This document shows positions 16,849 to 25,937 of a stretch of 64,000 nt of DNA, piece after piece (positions within the stretch are counted from its first letter, which is position 1; each line of letters starts with the position of its first letter). Under the pieces are notes generated by a model that saw only the letters and a list, made by a program, of their open reading frames with translations, was not told the origin of the DNA and did no database searches. The stretch is from NCBI GenBank assembly GCA_964495785.1, contig CAZBXL010000012.1:1-64000 (forward strand), given 5' to 3'. The translations under genes were made by a program, and so were the position numbers. The stretch comes from RFSX01 sp964495785 (GTDB lineage: Bacteria; Bacteroidota; Bacteroidia; Chitinophagales; Saprospiraceae).

Positions 16849-17199
16849 GTGAAAAAGAAACTCACTCATAATGTATATGTTGTCGAATTAGACAGAAAGG
16901 TATGGTCTGAGAGTTCTAAGTTTCGAGATGCTAATCCTCACTACAAAGGGATGATGGGTTGTCTCTATGTAGGTATGACAAGCCATTCTCCTCAAGAAAG
17001 ATATAAGAAACACAAGACAGGCTACAGAACCAAGAAAGGGATAAAAATTTCGTCTCGCTTTGTAGAAAAGTATGGTATCTTTCTACGGCCACATTTATAT
17101 TCTGCATTTAATCCACTTATAAAAAGTGAAGCTGCACAGTTAGAAAAAAACTTAGCCAATAGCCTTAAGAAGAGAGGCTATGCCGTATGGTGGAATTAG
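16849..17199 (+). CDS. Small GIY-YIG-like nuclease domain protein
   Basis: 116 residues starting with GTG (MKKKLTHNVYVVELDRKVW); the nearby ATG at 16844 runs into a stop at once. The pattern VYVVELD ... GCLYVGMTSHSPQERYKKHK fits a GIY-YIG fold (paired strands, then Arg and His on the first helix). SRFVEKYG and the end EAAQLEKNLANSLKKRGYAV carry the expected conserved Glu and helix. Such stand-alone domains can be structure-specific endonucleases. I cannot tell whether it is active. It follows tolC by 79 bases, which seem to hold no terminator. Confidence 0.55.
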   Translation: MKKKLTHNVYVVELDRKVWSESSKFRDANPHYKGMMGCLYVGMTSHSPQERYKKHKTGYRTKKGIKISSRFVEKYGIFLRPHLYSAFNPLIKSEAAQLEKNLANSLKKRGYAVWWN

Positions 17200-17264
17200 A
17201 ACTTATCAAGCTAAGACATTCAAAAACAGCTATATATTTATTTGAATCTCCAATTAAATATTAA

Positions 17265-17678
17265 TTAAAGATCTTTGTTTGGTTTTTCTTGTACCAGCTC
17301 TATAAGCATACCGTTAGCGCTTTTGGGATGTATAAAGCAAACTAATTTATTATCGGCACCTTCAGTGGGTTCTTCGTTGAGTAATTTAAATCCTTCTTTT
17401 CTGAGTCTTTTCATTTCAGATACAATATCTGTTACTGCAAATGCAATATGATGAAAACCTTCTCCTCTTTTTTCTATAAAAGACTGAATAACGCTTTGAT
17501 CGTGTGTGGCTTGCAATAGTTCTATCTTGCTGTTGCCGACTCTTAAGAATGAGGTAAGCACACCTTGAGATTCTACAGTCTCTCTCTTGTAGGGCTGAGC
17601 TTGGAATAGTGTAGAATATATTTTTTCACTGGCGTCTATATCTTTGACTGCAATGCCTATATGTTCTATTTTTTTCAT
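17265..17678 (-). CDS. mce: Methylmalonyl-CoA epimerase
   Basis: 137 residues, full length. Two VOC/glyoxalase-fold modules: KKIEHIGIAVKDIDASEKIY (first metal His), then GEGFHHIAFAVTDIVSEMKR (second His) and NGMLIELVQE (Glu ligand). It interconverts (2R)- and (2S)-methylmalonyl-CoA in propionate metabolism and odd-chain/branched amino-acid breakdown. The mutase subunits are not in the window. Convergent with the GIY-YIG-like gene and divergent from the histidine kinase. Confidence 0.93.
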   Translation of the reverse strand: MKKIEHIGIAVKDIDASEKIYSTLFQAQPYKRETVESQGVLTSFLRVGNSKIELLQATHDQSVIQSFIEKRGEGFHHIAFAVTDIVSEMKRLRKEGFKLLNEEPTEGADNKLVCFIHPKSANGMLIELVQEKPNKDL

Positions 17679-17779
17679 AAGTTGATCTGAAATATAATTT
17701 TATCCTTGCGGTTAAAAAGTCGTTAAAGATATACAAAGCGACATGTTAACATGTATTTTTATAAATGAATAAGTAATGA

Positions 17780-19219
17780 ATGGATAAGAAAATCATATGG
17801 GGGATTATCATTTTGATGACTGTTGCGCTTTTTGGAATTGCCGTCACACAGTTTATTTGGATTAAGACACAAGTAGATCTTGATGCTAAGAGTTTTGAGG
17901 ATAAAATATATATGGCATTAAATAATGTCAAGAATCGTATGTCTAAGGATTCAGAAGATCAGGATAATCTGATGAAGCAACTTACACAGCAGCAAGAGGA
18001 TAATACCTTATTTGGCAAACAAGTAAACACTTTACCAAACTTACTCTCACCCGATAACAAAAACTACTTTAATAATAAGCATCAGATATTAGGCATCATG
18101 CAGAATATCAATATTGCAGATCCAGACTACCTTCTGGAAAATATGGATATCAAAAAATTAGATAAGTATCTCAAGGAAGAACTGAAGGATCAAGGTATAG
18201 ACATTAAGTATGACTATGGTGTCTACTCTAATAAGGAGGAAGATTATATTTTCAGAAATGGACATTATGCGGCAGTATCAATATCCGGTAATGCAAGTAA
18301 GCCTGATGTTGCTGAGAGAGGGTTTAATACTTCTCCATATAAGGTCCAGCTGTATGGAGTAGGAGAGGAGTCTCCGGGTCACCTCAAGATATTTTTTCCT
18401 GGTAAGCAAAGTTTTCTATGGTCGAGGGTGCTACCTTCATTGTTGACATCATTTTTGTTTACTGGATTGGTCCTTTTTTGTTTTGCGTATACCATATTTA
18501 TTATTTTTAGACAGAAGAAAGTTTCTGAGATGAAGACGGACTTTATTAATAATATGACACACGAGTTCAAAACTCCAATTGCAACAATATCATTGGCCTC
18601 TGACTCTATTACTAATAGAACGGTAATAGAAAACCCAGATAAGATAAAACGATTTGCAGGAATCATAAAGCAGGAAAATAAACGGATGTTAGATCAGGTG
18701 GAGAAGGTGCTGCAGATGGCTAAGATAGATAAGCGAGACTTTGAATTAAAGCTGACAGATGTCAATATCAATGAAGTTGTATATCAAGCATCTGAGAATT
18801 CGAGATTGAAGATTATTAAGAGAGAAGGTTCATTAGAGGTAAATTTGGATGCATCAAATGCTTTAATACAGGGTGATTTGACACATATTTCTAATATTAT
18901 TCATAATCTTTTGGATAACGCAGAGAAATATTCAAATGAAAAACCTAAAATAAACGTTAAAACCAAAGATGCTTCCGGTGGAGTAGAAGTACTGATCAGT
19001 GATAATGGTATCGGGATGACTCAAGAATCTATAAAGCATATTTTTGATAAGTTTTATAGAGTACATACGGGTAATAGGCATGATGTCAAAGGATTTGGCT
19101 TAGGTTTGAGTTATGTAAAAGCACTGATGGATGCACATAATGGCAAAATAAAAGTTAGCTCAGAGCTCGGAAAAGGAAGCACATTTAGCTTGTTTTTCCC
19201 GTTCTTACAAAGTGACTAA
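17780..19219 (+). CDS. Sensor histidine kinase, RprX-like
   Basis: 479 residues. One membrane helix at about 5-27, a periplasmic sensor region (about 30-210), and a second helix at about 215-240. The kinase core follows: H-box FINNMTHEFKTPIATISLAS (phosphorylated His at about 261), N-box IIHNLLDNAEKYSNE, G1 VLISDNGIGMT, F-box FDKFYRVHTG, and G2 VKGFGLGLSYVKALMDAHNG. The next gene encodes an OmpR-type regulator, so they form one two-component system. The pair and its neighbourhood with ftsH resemble RprX/RprY of Bacteroidota; the signal is unknown. Confidence 0.92.
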   Translation: MDKKIIWGIIILMTVALFGIAVTQFIWIKTQVDLDAKSFEDKIYMALNNVKNRMSKDSEDQDNLMKQLTQQQEDNTLFGKQVNTLPNLLSPDNKNYFNNKHQILGIMQNINIADPDYLLENMDIKKLDKYLKEELKDQGIDIKYDYGVYSNKEEDYIFRNGHYAAVSISGNASKPDVAERGFNTSPYKVQLYGVGEESPGHLKIFFPGKQSFLWSRVLPSLLTSFLFTGLVLFCFAYTIFIIFRQKKVSEMKTDFINNMTHEFKTPIATISLASDSITNRTVIENPDKIKRFAGIIKQENKRMLDQVEKVLQMAKIDKRDFELKLTDVNINEVVYQASENSRLKIIKREGSLEVNLDASNALIQGDLTHISNIIHNLLDNAEKYSNEKPKINVKTKDASGGVEVLISDNGIGMTQESIKHIFDKFYRVHTGNRHDVKGFGLGLSYVKALMDAHNGKIKVSSELGKGSTFSLFFPFLQSD

Positions 19220-19275
19220 TTGTTAAAATGTACATCTAAATAAAGAATACTACTTATTTAAATTATAAAATCAAC

Positions 19276-20010
19276 ATGTCAGAAAACAAAACGCAAAAGA
19301 TTTTACTAGTAGAGGACGACCAAAATTTTGGCGACGTATTAAGGTCTTATTTAGAAATGCATGACTATGAGGTTGAGTTAGCAGTAGATGGTGAAGAAGG
19401 ATTAATGAAATATAATAAAGGCAGCTACGACCTATGCGTTCTAGATGTTATGATGCCAAAAAAAGATGGCTTCACGTTAGCTAAAGAAATAAGAGAAAAA
19501 GATAAGGTTACTCCCCTTATTTTCTTAACAGCTAAATCCCTTAAAGAAGATGTTCTCGAAGGTTTAAAAATAGGGGCTGATGACTATATCACTAAGCCAT
19601 TTAACTCAGAAGAACTTTTATTAAGAGTGCAAGCGATCCTTAGAAGATCTGGTGCCAAAGAAGAACCAGAAGAAGAAGTTAAGGAGTTTACATTAGGCAA
19701 ATTTCACTTTCATTATCCCCTTAGAATACTTACCTATACGGACTCTGATAATGTCGTAACTAAAGATAACCTTTCTCCTAAAGAGGCACATCTTCTACGT
19801 ATGTTTTGTACACACAAAAATGACGTATTACCAAGGTCTGTAGCATTAACTAAGATATGGGGTGAGGACAATTATTTTACAGCAAGATCGATGGATGTAT
19901 TCGTCACTAAGTTGAGAAAATACTTAAGTAAAGACAAAGACCTTGAGATTGTAAATATCCACGGTAATGGATTTAGACTTATAGATAGAACGGAAATGGT
20001 TATAGAATAA
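19276..20010 (+). CDS. OmpR-family response regulator, RprY-like
   Basis: 244 residues. The receiver domain (about 8-125) has ILLVEDDQNFGDVLRSYLEM, phospho-acceptor Asp57 in LCVLDVMMPKKDGF, the switch Thr in LIFLTAKSL and Lys in DDYITKPFNSEEL. The winged-helix domain (about 140-240) contains LSPKEAHLLRMFCTHKNDVL and YFTARSMDVFVTKLRKYLSK. It is the likely target of the kinase 56 bases upstream. The gene ends 4 bases before an assembly gap and is convergent with ftsH. Confidence 0.94.
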   Translation: MSENKTQKILLVEDDQNFGDVLRSYLEMHDYEVELAVDGEEGLMKYNKGSYDLCVLDVMMPKKDGFTLAKEIREKDKVTPLIFLTAKSLKEDVLEGLKIGADDYITKPFNSEELLLRVQAILRRSGAKEEPEEEVKEFTLGKFHFHYPLRILTYTDSDNVVTKDNLSPKEAHLLRMFCTHKNDVLPRSVALTKIWGEDNYFTARSMDVFVTKLRKYLSKDKDLEIVNIHGNGFRLIDRTEMVIE

Positions 20011-20014
20011 TAAC

Positions 20015-20114
20015 NNNNNNNNNNNNNNNNNNNNNNNNNNNNNNNNNNNNNNNNNNNNNNNNNNNNNNNNNNNNNNNNNNNNNNNNNNNNNNNNNNNNNN
20101 NNNNNNNNNNNNNN
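20015..20114. other. Assembly gap (100 N) at the 3' end of ftsH
   Basis: Exactly 100 N between the convergent response regulator and ftsH. It hides the last residues and stop of FtsH and any shared terminator. Confidence 0.95.
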
Positions 20115-22000
20115 CGAGGTCCTATAAGTCTAATGATATCTGATTTGTGTAAGACTTCTTTTTCTAATAACTGCTGAGCCAAAATGTCTAACTCTTTTCT
20201 TCTTTCTTTCAATAATGCCTGAGCAGCTTCGTACTGAGCATCGATTAATTTTCTGACTTCTTCGTCTATTAACGTCGCGGTGTCATCTGAAAAAGGTTTG
20301 TTGAATTGATCTTGTGATAGACCATAGAAAGAGACATTTCCTACTTTCTTATTCATACCAAAGACAGTGACAATAGAGTAAGCCATCTTAGTTACTTGAT
20401 CTAGATCGTTCTGTGCTCCAGTGGATATTTTATCAAAGACAATTTTTTCTGCAGCTCGACCTCCGAGGGTCATAGTCATTCTATCTAATAATGCTTCTGT
20501 TCTTGTGATGTATTCTTCCTTAGGAAGATATTGAGCATATCCTAAAGTTCCTATTCCACGAGGTACGATCGTTACTTTGACCAATGGTGATGCATTCTCT
20601 AAAAACCAACCACACACGGCATGGCCTGCTTCATGATAAGCTATGATCTCTTTTTCTCTTGGAGAGATTATTTTATTCTTTTTCTCTAAGCCGCCTATAA
20701 CTCTGTCCAATGCATAATTGAAGTCGTCCATCTCGACTGCTTTCTTATTACGACGAGCGGCAACAAGAGCAGACTCATTACAGACATTTGCTATTTCTGC
20801 TCCTGCAAATCCTGGCGTCATTTCAGCAAGAGAATCAGCTTTGACATCATCAGCAGTTTTAATGTTTTTTAGATGGACTTTGAATATAGCTTCTCTACCT
20901 GCGAGGTCAGGACTATCTATTCCTATCTGTCTATCAAATCTTCCCGGCCTCATCAGAGCATTATCTAGTATATCATGTCTGTTAGTTGCGGCCATTAGAA
21001 TAACACCTTTGTCAGTAGAGAATCCATCCATCTCTACGAGTAACTGATTAAGCGTATTTTCTCTTTCATCATTTCCTCCTTGTACTTGTCCTCTGCCACG
21101 GGCACGACCGATAGCGTCTATCTCATCTATAAAAATAATACAAGGTGCTTTTTCTCGGGCTTGCTTAAATAGATCCCTTACTCGTGATGCTCCTACACCT
21201 ACAAACATTTCTACAAAATCACTTCCTGATATAGAGAAAAATGGGACATTTGCTTCACCTGCTACGGCTTTAGCTAATAAAGTTTTTCCTGTACCCGGAG
21301 GACCTACTAAGAGAACACCCTTAGGAATCTTTCCTCCGAGAGAAGTGTATTTTTTAGGATTTTTTAGAAAGTCGACGACCTCCATGACTTCTTCTTTCGC
21401 TTCTTCAAGTCCAGCCACATCTTTGAAAGTGACATTGACCTTAGCTTTATTGTCAAACAGTGTCGCCTTAGACTTACCTATATTAAATATCTGGGAGCCA
21501 GGTCCTCCAGCACCAGAACCCATTTTTCTGATAAAGAATATCCATAGACCTAAGATAAGTAGAATCGGAATCATCCAACTTAGTATTATGCCCAGATAGT
21601 TTTCTTGGCTTTTAGCTTCATAATCTATGATAGGTTTATTTGTATTCTTACTATTGATTTCTGTCTGTACAAAGTTATCGAATGACGCAGGGTCAATAAT
21701 TTCAAAGGTAAAGTTGGGCTGATTAGTAGGTAGCTTGCTGTCTTTGAATTTCGGGTACTTGTTTAATGCCTCCTTCTTTAGGAAGACATTGACTTGTTTC
21801 TCATTGATGATATATACCTTATCTATATCACCAGCAAGAGCCATTTTCTTAAAGCCATAAAGAGTTGTCTGTTCAGTTTTGTTATTAACAAAAGCTAAGA
21901 CCTGTAACCCTAAGAATATAAATAATACAATACCATATATCCAATAAGAATTGATGACCAGCTTTTTAGGGTTCTTATCTTTTTTATTTTTTTCGCTCAT
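20115..22000 (-). CDS. ftsH: ATP-dependent zinc metalloprotease FtsH, C-terminus in gap
   Basis: 628 residues are visible. Two N-terminal membrane helices (about 16-36 and 131-151) flank a periplasmic domain. The AAA+ module follows: Walker A GPPGTGKTLLAKA, Walker B CIIFIDEIDAIGRARG, and the second region of homology ATNRHDILDNALMRPGRFDR. The M41 protease has the zinc motif HEAGH and a downstream Asp ligand in STGAQNDLDQVT. FtsH degrades misfolded membrane and regulatory proteins at the inner membrane. The C-terminal tail is lost in the gap. Start ATG 22000 gives MSEKNKKDKNPKKLVINSYW, typical of Bacteroidota FtsH. Confidence 0.97.
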
Positions 22001-22060
22001 TTATTTGCATATAGTTTTAAGGACTTCTAAGGATTAACCGTAAGTAAGACTTAAAGGTTT

Positions 22061-22447
22061 TTATATATTTTCAAATTCGGTGACGATAGCGTCACTCCAT
22101 AGGTCTTCAAGTTCGTAAAATTCTCTAGTTTCAGGATAGAATACATGGACGACGATATTAAAATAATCTACCAAAACCCACTTAGAAGCTTCTTGACCCT
22201 CTATCAAGCTAGGAAGTAATCCAATCTCATCTTTGACTCTTTCTCGGATGTTTTTAGCGATAGCTCTTATCTGAGTGGTAGACTCTCCATCACAGATTAT
22301 AAAAAAATCAGTAGGAGAATCATCTATTTCTCTAAGGTCTAATTTTACTATATTTTTTCCTTTGATATCCTGAATACAATCGACGATCAAGTTTGTAAGA
22401 GCTTCAGAATTATTTATTGTTTGTGAGGCTGTAGTATTATTGTACAA
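22061..22447 (-). CDS. rsfS: Ribosomal silencing factor RsfS
   Basis: 128 residues, starting at TTG 22447. The RsfS/Iojap domain is clear: DIKGKNIVKLDLREIDDS, DFFIICDGESTTQIRAIAKN, and WVLVDYFNIVVHVFYPETRE with the conserved D-x-x-N-I-V-V-H-V-F. It binds ribosomal protein L14 and blocks subunit joining in starvation. The extra N-terminal 20 residues are polar. In Bacteroidota it is commonly followed by ftsH, as here (60-base spacing), and divergent from birA. Confidence 0.94.
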   Translation of the reverse strand: MYNNTTASQTINNSEALTNLIVDCIQDIKGKNIVKLDLREIDDSPTDFFIICDGESTTQIRAIAKNIRERVKDEIGLLPSLIEGQEASKWVLVDYFNIVVHVFYPETREFYELEDLWSDAIVTEFENI

Positions 22448-22490
22448 ATTATAGTTTAGATTTAGTTTCTAATAGAACTTATAAAAGATA

Positions 22491-23252
22491 TTGGACTTAA
22501 GATTATCATATTATACCATACAACGGTTTGTATATCTCAAAAGTACGGCATCAACCAATGAATACAGTACAAATGTATCATCAATAAATAGTCCAAACCA
22601 CAATTATTGTGTTTATACCTATAATCAGACCGATGGAAGAGGACAAATTGGCAGAAAATGGTATTCTGGAACTGGAGACAACTTAGCGTGTAGCTATTAT
22701 TTACAAGTACATAATATAAATGTAAGAGATCAATTTAAGATCAATTGTGCTGTTTGCTTAGCACTCTATGATACAATTACTCGATACATTGATGCTGAAA
22801 GTGTCAAGATAAAATGGCCTAATGATTTATATATCGGTGATAAGAAAGTCGCAGGCATTTTGATACAAAATCAAATCAAAGGACACGATATCAACAGCAC
22901 CATCATAGGGTTAGGCATTAATATAAATGCTCAAGAGTTTCCAGAAGATTTACCCAATCCAATATCACTACGTCAGGCTATAAAGGAGGCTTCTACCATT
23001 AATAAGATAGAACTATTACATCTGTTGACTATTAACTTATCAGAAAGATTAGATAAAATAGAATTTAGAGATATGAGATCAGAATATATTTCTAAGTTAT
23101 ATCGACATGGTGAGCTACATGAATTTCAATCTGAAGACGAGGGACATTTTCGCGGTAGGATTGTCGATATATCGGGAGATGGAAAGCTGATGATTAACAT
23201 AGGTTCGAAAATTAAAGAATATTCATTTAGAGAAGTGAGCTACCTAATATAG
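22491..23252 (+). CDS. birA: Biotin-[acetyl-CoA-carboxylase] ligase
   Basis: 253 residues. TTG start at 22491; an in-frame TAA at 22482 rules out a longer protein and the family motif YLKSTASTNEYSTN starts only 16 residues in. Catalytic features: biotin loop GRGQIGRKWYSG, KIKWPNDLYIGDKKVAGILI, and STIIGLGININ. There is no N-terminal helix-turn-helix, so it is a class I ligase without the repressor function. It biotinylates biotin carboxyl carrier proteins using ATP. Three bases separate it from cinA. Confidence 0.94.
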   Translation: MDLRLSYYTIQRFVYLKSTASTNEYSTNVSSINSPNHNYCVYTYNQTDGRGQIGRKWYSGTGDNLACSYYLQVHNINVRDQFKINCAVCLALYDTITRYIDAESVKIKWPNDLYIGDKKVAGILIQNQIKGHDINSTIIGLGININAQEFPEDLPNPISLRQAIKEASTINKIELLHLLTINLSERLDKIEFRDMRSEYISKLYRHGELHEFQSEDEGHFRGRIVDISGDGKLMINIGSKIKEYSFREVSYLI

Positions 23253-23255
23253 AAG

Positions 23256-24497
23256 ATGAAAGCGACCATAATAACCATCGGAGACGAGATTCTGATTGGG
23301 CAAATAATAGATACAAATTCTGCATGGCTAGGACAGCAACTATCATTACTTGGTGTTAGCGTACATCAGATAGTATCAATCTCAGATAATGAGGAGGATA
23401 TCAAGACAAGCTTGAAGAATCAATTAGTAGATTCTGATTTACTGATATTCACCGGTGGCCTGGGACCGACTAAAGATGATATAACTAAGAAGTCTATAGC
23501 TGATTATTTTAATTCAGATATGGTTTTTGATGAGAATACATTTCTACGTATTAAGAAGTACTTCGATACGAGAGGGATACCAGTACTTGAAGCACATAAG
23601 GAACAGTGTTACATGCCCGCTATGGCGGAAATTCTTGATAATGATCTCGGTACAGCGCCAGGTATGCTCTTTCATATAGATAACAAGATGGTCTTATCTG
23701 TGCCAGGAGTCCCTTATGAGATGAAGTGGATATTTACAAATAAATTCTTGCCACTTCTTAAGGGCAAGATGTCATCAGATAATCACATCTATCATACAAC
23801 TATTAAGACTATAGGCAGAGGAGAAACCACGATAGCAGAAAAAATTGAGGATATTGTAAATAGATTACCATCTCATACATCTATCGCCTATCTGCCAAGT
23901 GTGGGTTCCGTAAGATTAAGGTTGTCAAGTAAAGCCAATTATGATACGAGCTCAGAAGTAGATGAATATGCATCTCAGATCAAAGACAGACTAGGGCACT
24001 TGGTTTATGGAATGAATGAGGATAGCATAGAGGCTGTAGTGCTGCAGCTGTACAGAGAAAAGAAATTGACATTGGGAACAGCTGAGAGTTGTACTGGCGG
24101 TCTGGTGGCGCATAAATTGACCTCTATACCAGGCTCGTCAGAAGTCTATCAAGGAAGTATCGTCAGCTACAGTTATCCACTTAAAGAGAAACTACTGCAT
24201 GTATCCCATGACACATTGACTAAGGAAGGGGCAGTAAGTGAGAAGACTGTAATAGAAATGCTCAAAGGACTCCTGAGTACCACCAATGTTGATGTTGGGA
24301 TTGCTATATCTGGAATTGCAGGACCTGGAGGAGGGACTCCAGAGAAGCCGGTAGGTACAATATGGCTAGCATGGGGTTCTAAGGACAACATTAAAACCAA
24401 ACTACTTAATGTATCAAAGAATAGAAAACTGAACATAGAGTTTACTTCTGTTGCGGCCTTAAATGCATTAAGGTTATACGCATTAGAACATTGCTAA
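23256..24497 (+). CDS. cinA: CinA-like protein (MoCF domain plus NMN deamidase domain)
   Basis: 413 residues. The N-terminal MoCF_biosynth-type domain has TIGDEILIGQIIDTNSAWLG and LLIFTGGLGPTKDDITKKSI. The C-terminal CinA domain has GTAESCTGGLVAHKLTSIPG and GIAISGIAGPGGGTPEKPVG. Full-length CinA proteins hydrolyse ADP-ribose and deamidate nicotinamide mononucleotide, salvaging pyridine nucleotides; a link to competence is historical. ATG start 3 bases after birA, so the two are co-transcribed. Confidence 0.94.
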   Translation: MKATIITIGDEILIGQIIDTNSAWLGQQLSLLGVSVHQIVSISDNEEDIKTSLKNQLVDSDLLIFTGGLGPTKDDITKKSIADYFNSDMVFDENTFLRIKKYFDTRGIPVLEAHKEQCYMPAMAEILDNDLGTAPGMLFHIDNKMVLSVPGVPYEMKWIFTNKFLPLLKGKMSSDNHIYHTTIKTIGRGETTIAEKIEDIVNRLPSHTSIAYLPSVGSVRLRLSSKANYDTSSEVDEYASQIKDRLGHLVYGMNEDSIEAVVLQLYREKKLTLGTAESCTGGLVAHKLTSIPGSSEVYQGSIVSYSYPLKEKLLHVSHDTLTKEGAVSEKTVIEMLKGLLSTTNVDVGIAISGIAGPGGGTPEKPVGTIWLAWGSKDNIKTKLLNVSKNRKLNIEFTSVAALNALRLYALEHC

Positions 24498-24559
24498 AAT
24501 TCCAATTGTCGTAAGGATATTTCACTTAACTTTGGAGTCAAAATAAAAAACATTACATA

Positions 24560-25894
24560 ATGGCGAAAATAGATCTTATAATGCCCAAAATGGGGGAGAG
24601 TATTATGGAGGCAACGATACTTAAATGGGTCAAAAACGTAGGAGATACAGTCACTGAAGATGAAACAATCTTAGAAATAGCTACAGATAAGGTCGACTCT
24701 GAGATTCCTTCTCCTGTAGATGGTAAGATAATAGAAGTGCTTTACAAAGAAGATGATGTAGTAGAAGTGGGTAAAGTCATCGCTAGAATAAGTACAGATG
24801 CATCGCAGCCAGTCACTAACAATACAGAAGAAAAGAAACCTCAAGCTGCTAATAGTACACCACCAGTAGCGACTAAGACAGAGACTAAAGCTCCAGAACC
24901 ACAAGTGGCTACTGCGACAATGCCTACATCATCTAATGGAACTAAGAAAAGGTTCTATTCTCCATTGGTTAAGAATATTGTGAAACAAGAGAATATAGGT
25001 GCAGCAGAACTTGAATCAATAATAGGAACTGGCGCAGCAGGAAGAGTAACAAAAACTGATATTTTAAACTATATAAAAACAAGAACAGCACCATCTACAA
25101 ATGGCAGCACTAACGGTGTACAACATACGACATCTACTACTGCAACGCCACCAGCTAAGCCAGCCGTTGTACATGATCATGGTAGCAATGTAGAGATCGT
25201 AGAGATGGACCGTATGCGTAAGATGATAGCGGACCACATGGTGATGTCTAAGCATACTTCTCCACATGTAACATCTTTTGTAGAAGCAGATGTAACGAAT
25301 ATTGTCAACTGGAGAAATAGAATCAAAAATGATTTTCAAAATAAATACGGAGAGAAGATAACCTACACACCCATTTTCGTAGAAGCGGTAGTTAAGGCAC
25401 TCAGAGAGTTTCCTCTTGTAAATGTCTCCGTTGAAGGAAAAAATATTATTGTAAAAAAAGACCTTAACATAGGGATGGCAACAGCCTTGCCTTCGGGTAA
25501 CTTAATCGTGCCTGTTATTAAAAATGCTGATTATTTAAATCTTCCAGGATTAACCAAGACAGTCAATGATCTAGCAAATAGAGCAAGAAATAATAAACTC
25601 AAGCCTGAAGATATTCAAGGAGGAACATTCACTGTCACTAACGTAGGTACATTTGGTAACGTGATGGGTACACCTATCATCAATCAACCTCAGGCAGCGA
25701 TTCTTGCAGTAGGAGCTATAAGAAAAAAACCTGCTGTCCTTGAGACTGAAGAAGGAGATGTCATCGCTATACGACAGATGATGTTCTTATCGTTATCTTA
25801 TGACCACAGAGTTGTAGATGGATTCTTAGGAGGATCATTCTTAAAAAAGATAGCAACTTACTTAGAATCATTTGACGGCAAGAGAGAAGTTTAG
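24560..25894 (+). CDS. 2-oxoacid dehydrogenase E2 (dihydrolipoyl acyltransferase)
   Basis: 444 residues. Lipoyl domain (1-80) with the lipoylated Lys in EIATDKVDSEIPSP; an Ala/Pro/Thr-rich linker; peripheral subunit-binding domain (about 133-170, YSPLVKNIVKQENIGAAELE); a second linker; and the catalytic domain (about 215-440) with SYDHRVVDGFLGG, the His-Asp active site. Sequence style suggests a branched-chain or pyruvate/2-oxoacid E2, but the substrate cannot be decided here because no E1 or E3 gene is adjacent. Distinct from the second E2 at 42.5 kb. Confidence 0.92.
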   Translation: MAKIDLIMPKMGESIMEATILKWVKNVGDTVTEDETILEIATDKVDSEIPSPVDGKIIEVLYKEDDVVEVGKVIARISTDASQPVTNNTEEKKPQAANSTPPVATKTETKAPEPQVATATMPTSSNGTKKRFYSPLVKNIVKQENIGAAELESIIGTGAAGRVTKTDILNYIKTRTAPSTNGSTNGVQHTTSTTATPPAKPAVVHDHGSNVEIVEMDRMRKMIADHMVMSKHTSPHVTSFVEADVTNIVNWRNRIKNDFQNKYGEKITYTPIFVEAVVKALREFPLVNVSVEGKNIIVKKDLNIGMATALPSGNLIVPVIKNADYLNLPGLTKTVNDLANRARNNKLKPEDIQGGTFTVTNVGTFGNVMGTPIINQPQAAILAVGAIRKKPAVLETEEGDVIAIRQMMFLSLSYDHRVVDGFLGGSFLKKIATYLESFDGKREV

Positions 25895-25937
25895 TCTCGA
25901 TATATTTAATTCATAGATAGAATACGAAATAGTTTTA

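Noticed and set aside
17746..17931. Minus-strand frame over the start of the histidine kinase
   Set aside because: Shadow of the kinase membrane helix; no supporting motif.
20718..21047. Plus-strand frame opposite ftsH
   Set aside because: Falls entirely within the AAA+ region of ftsH; shadow frame.
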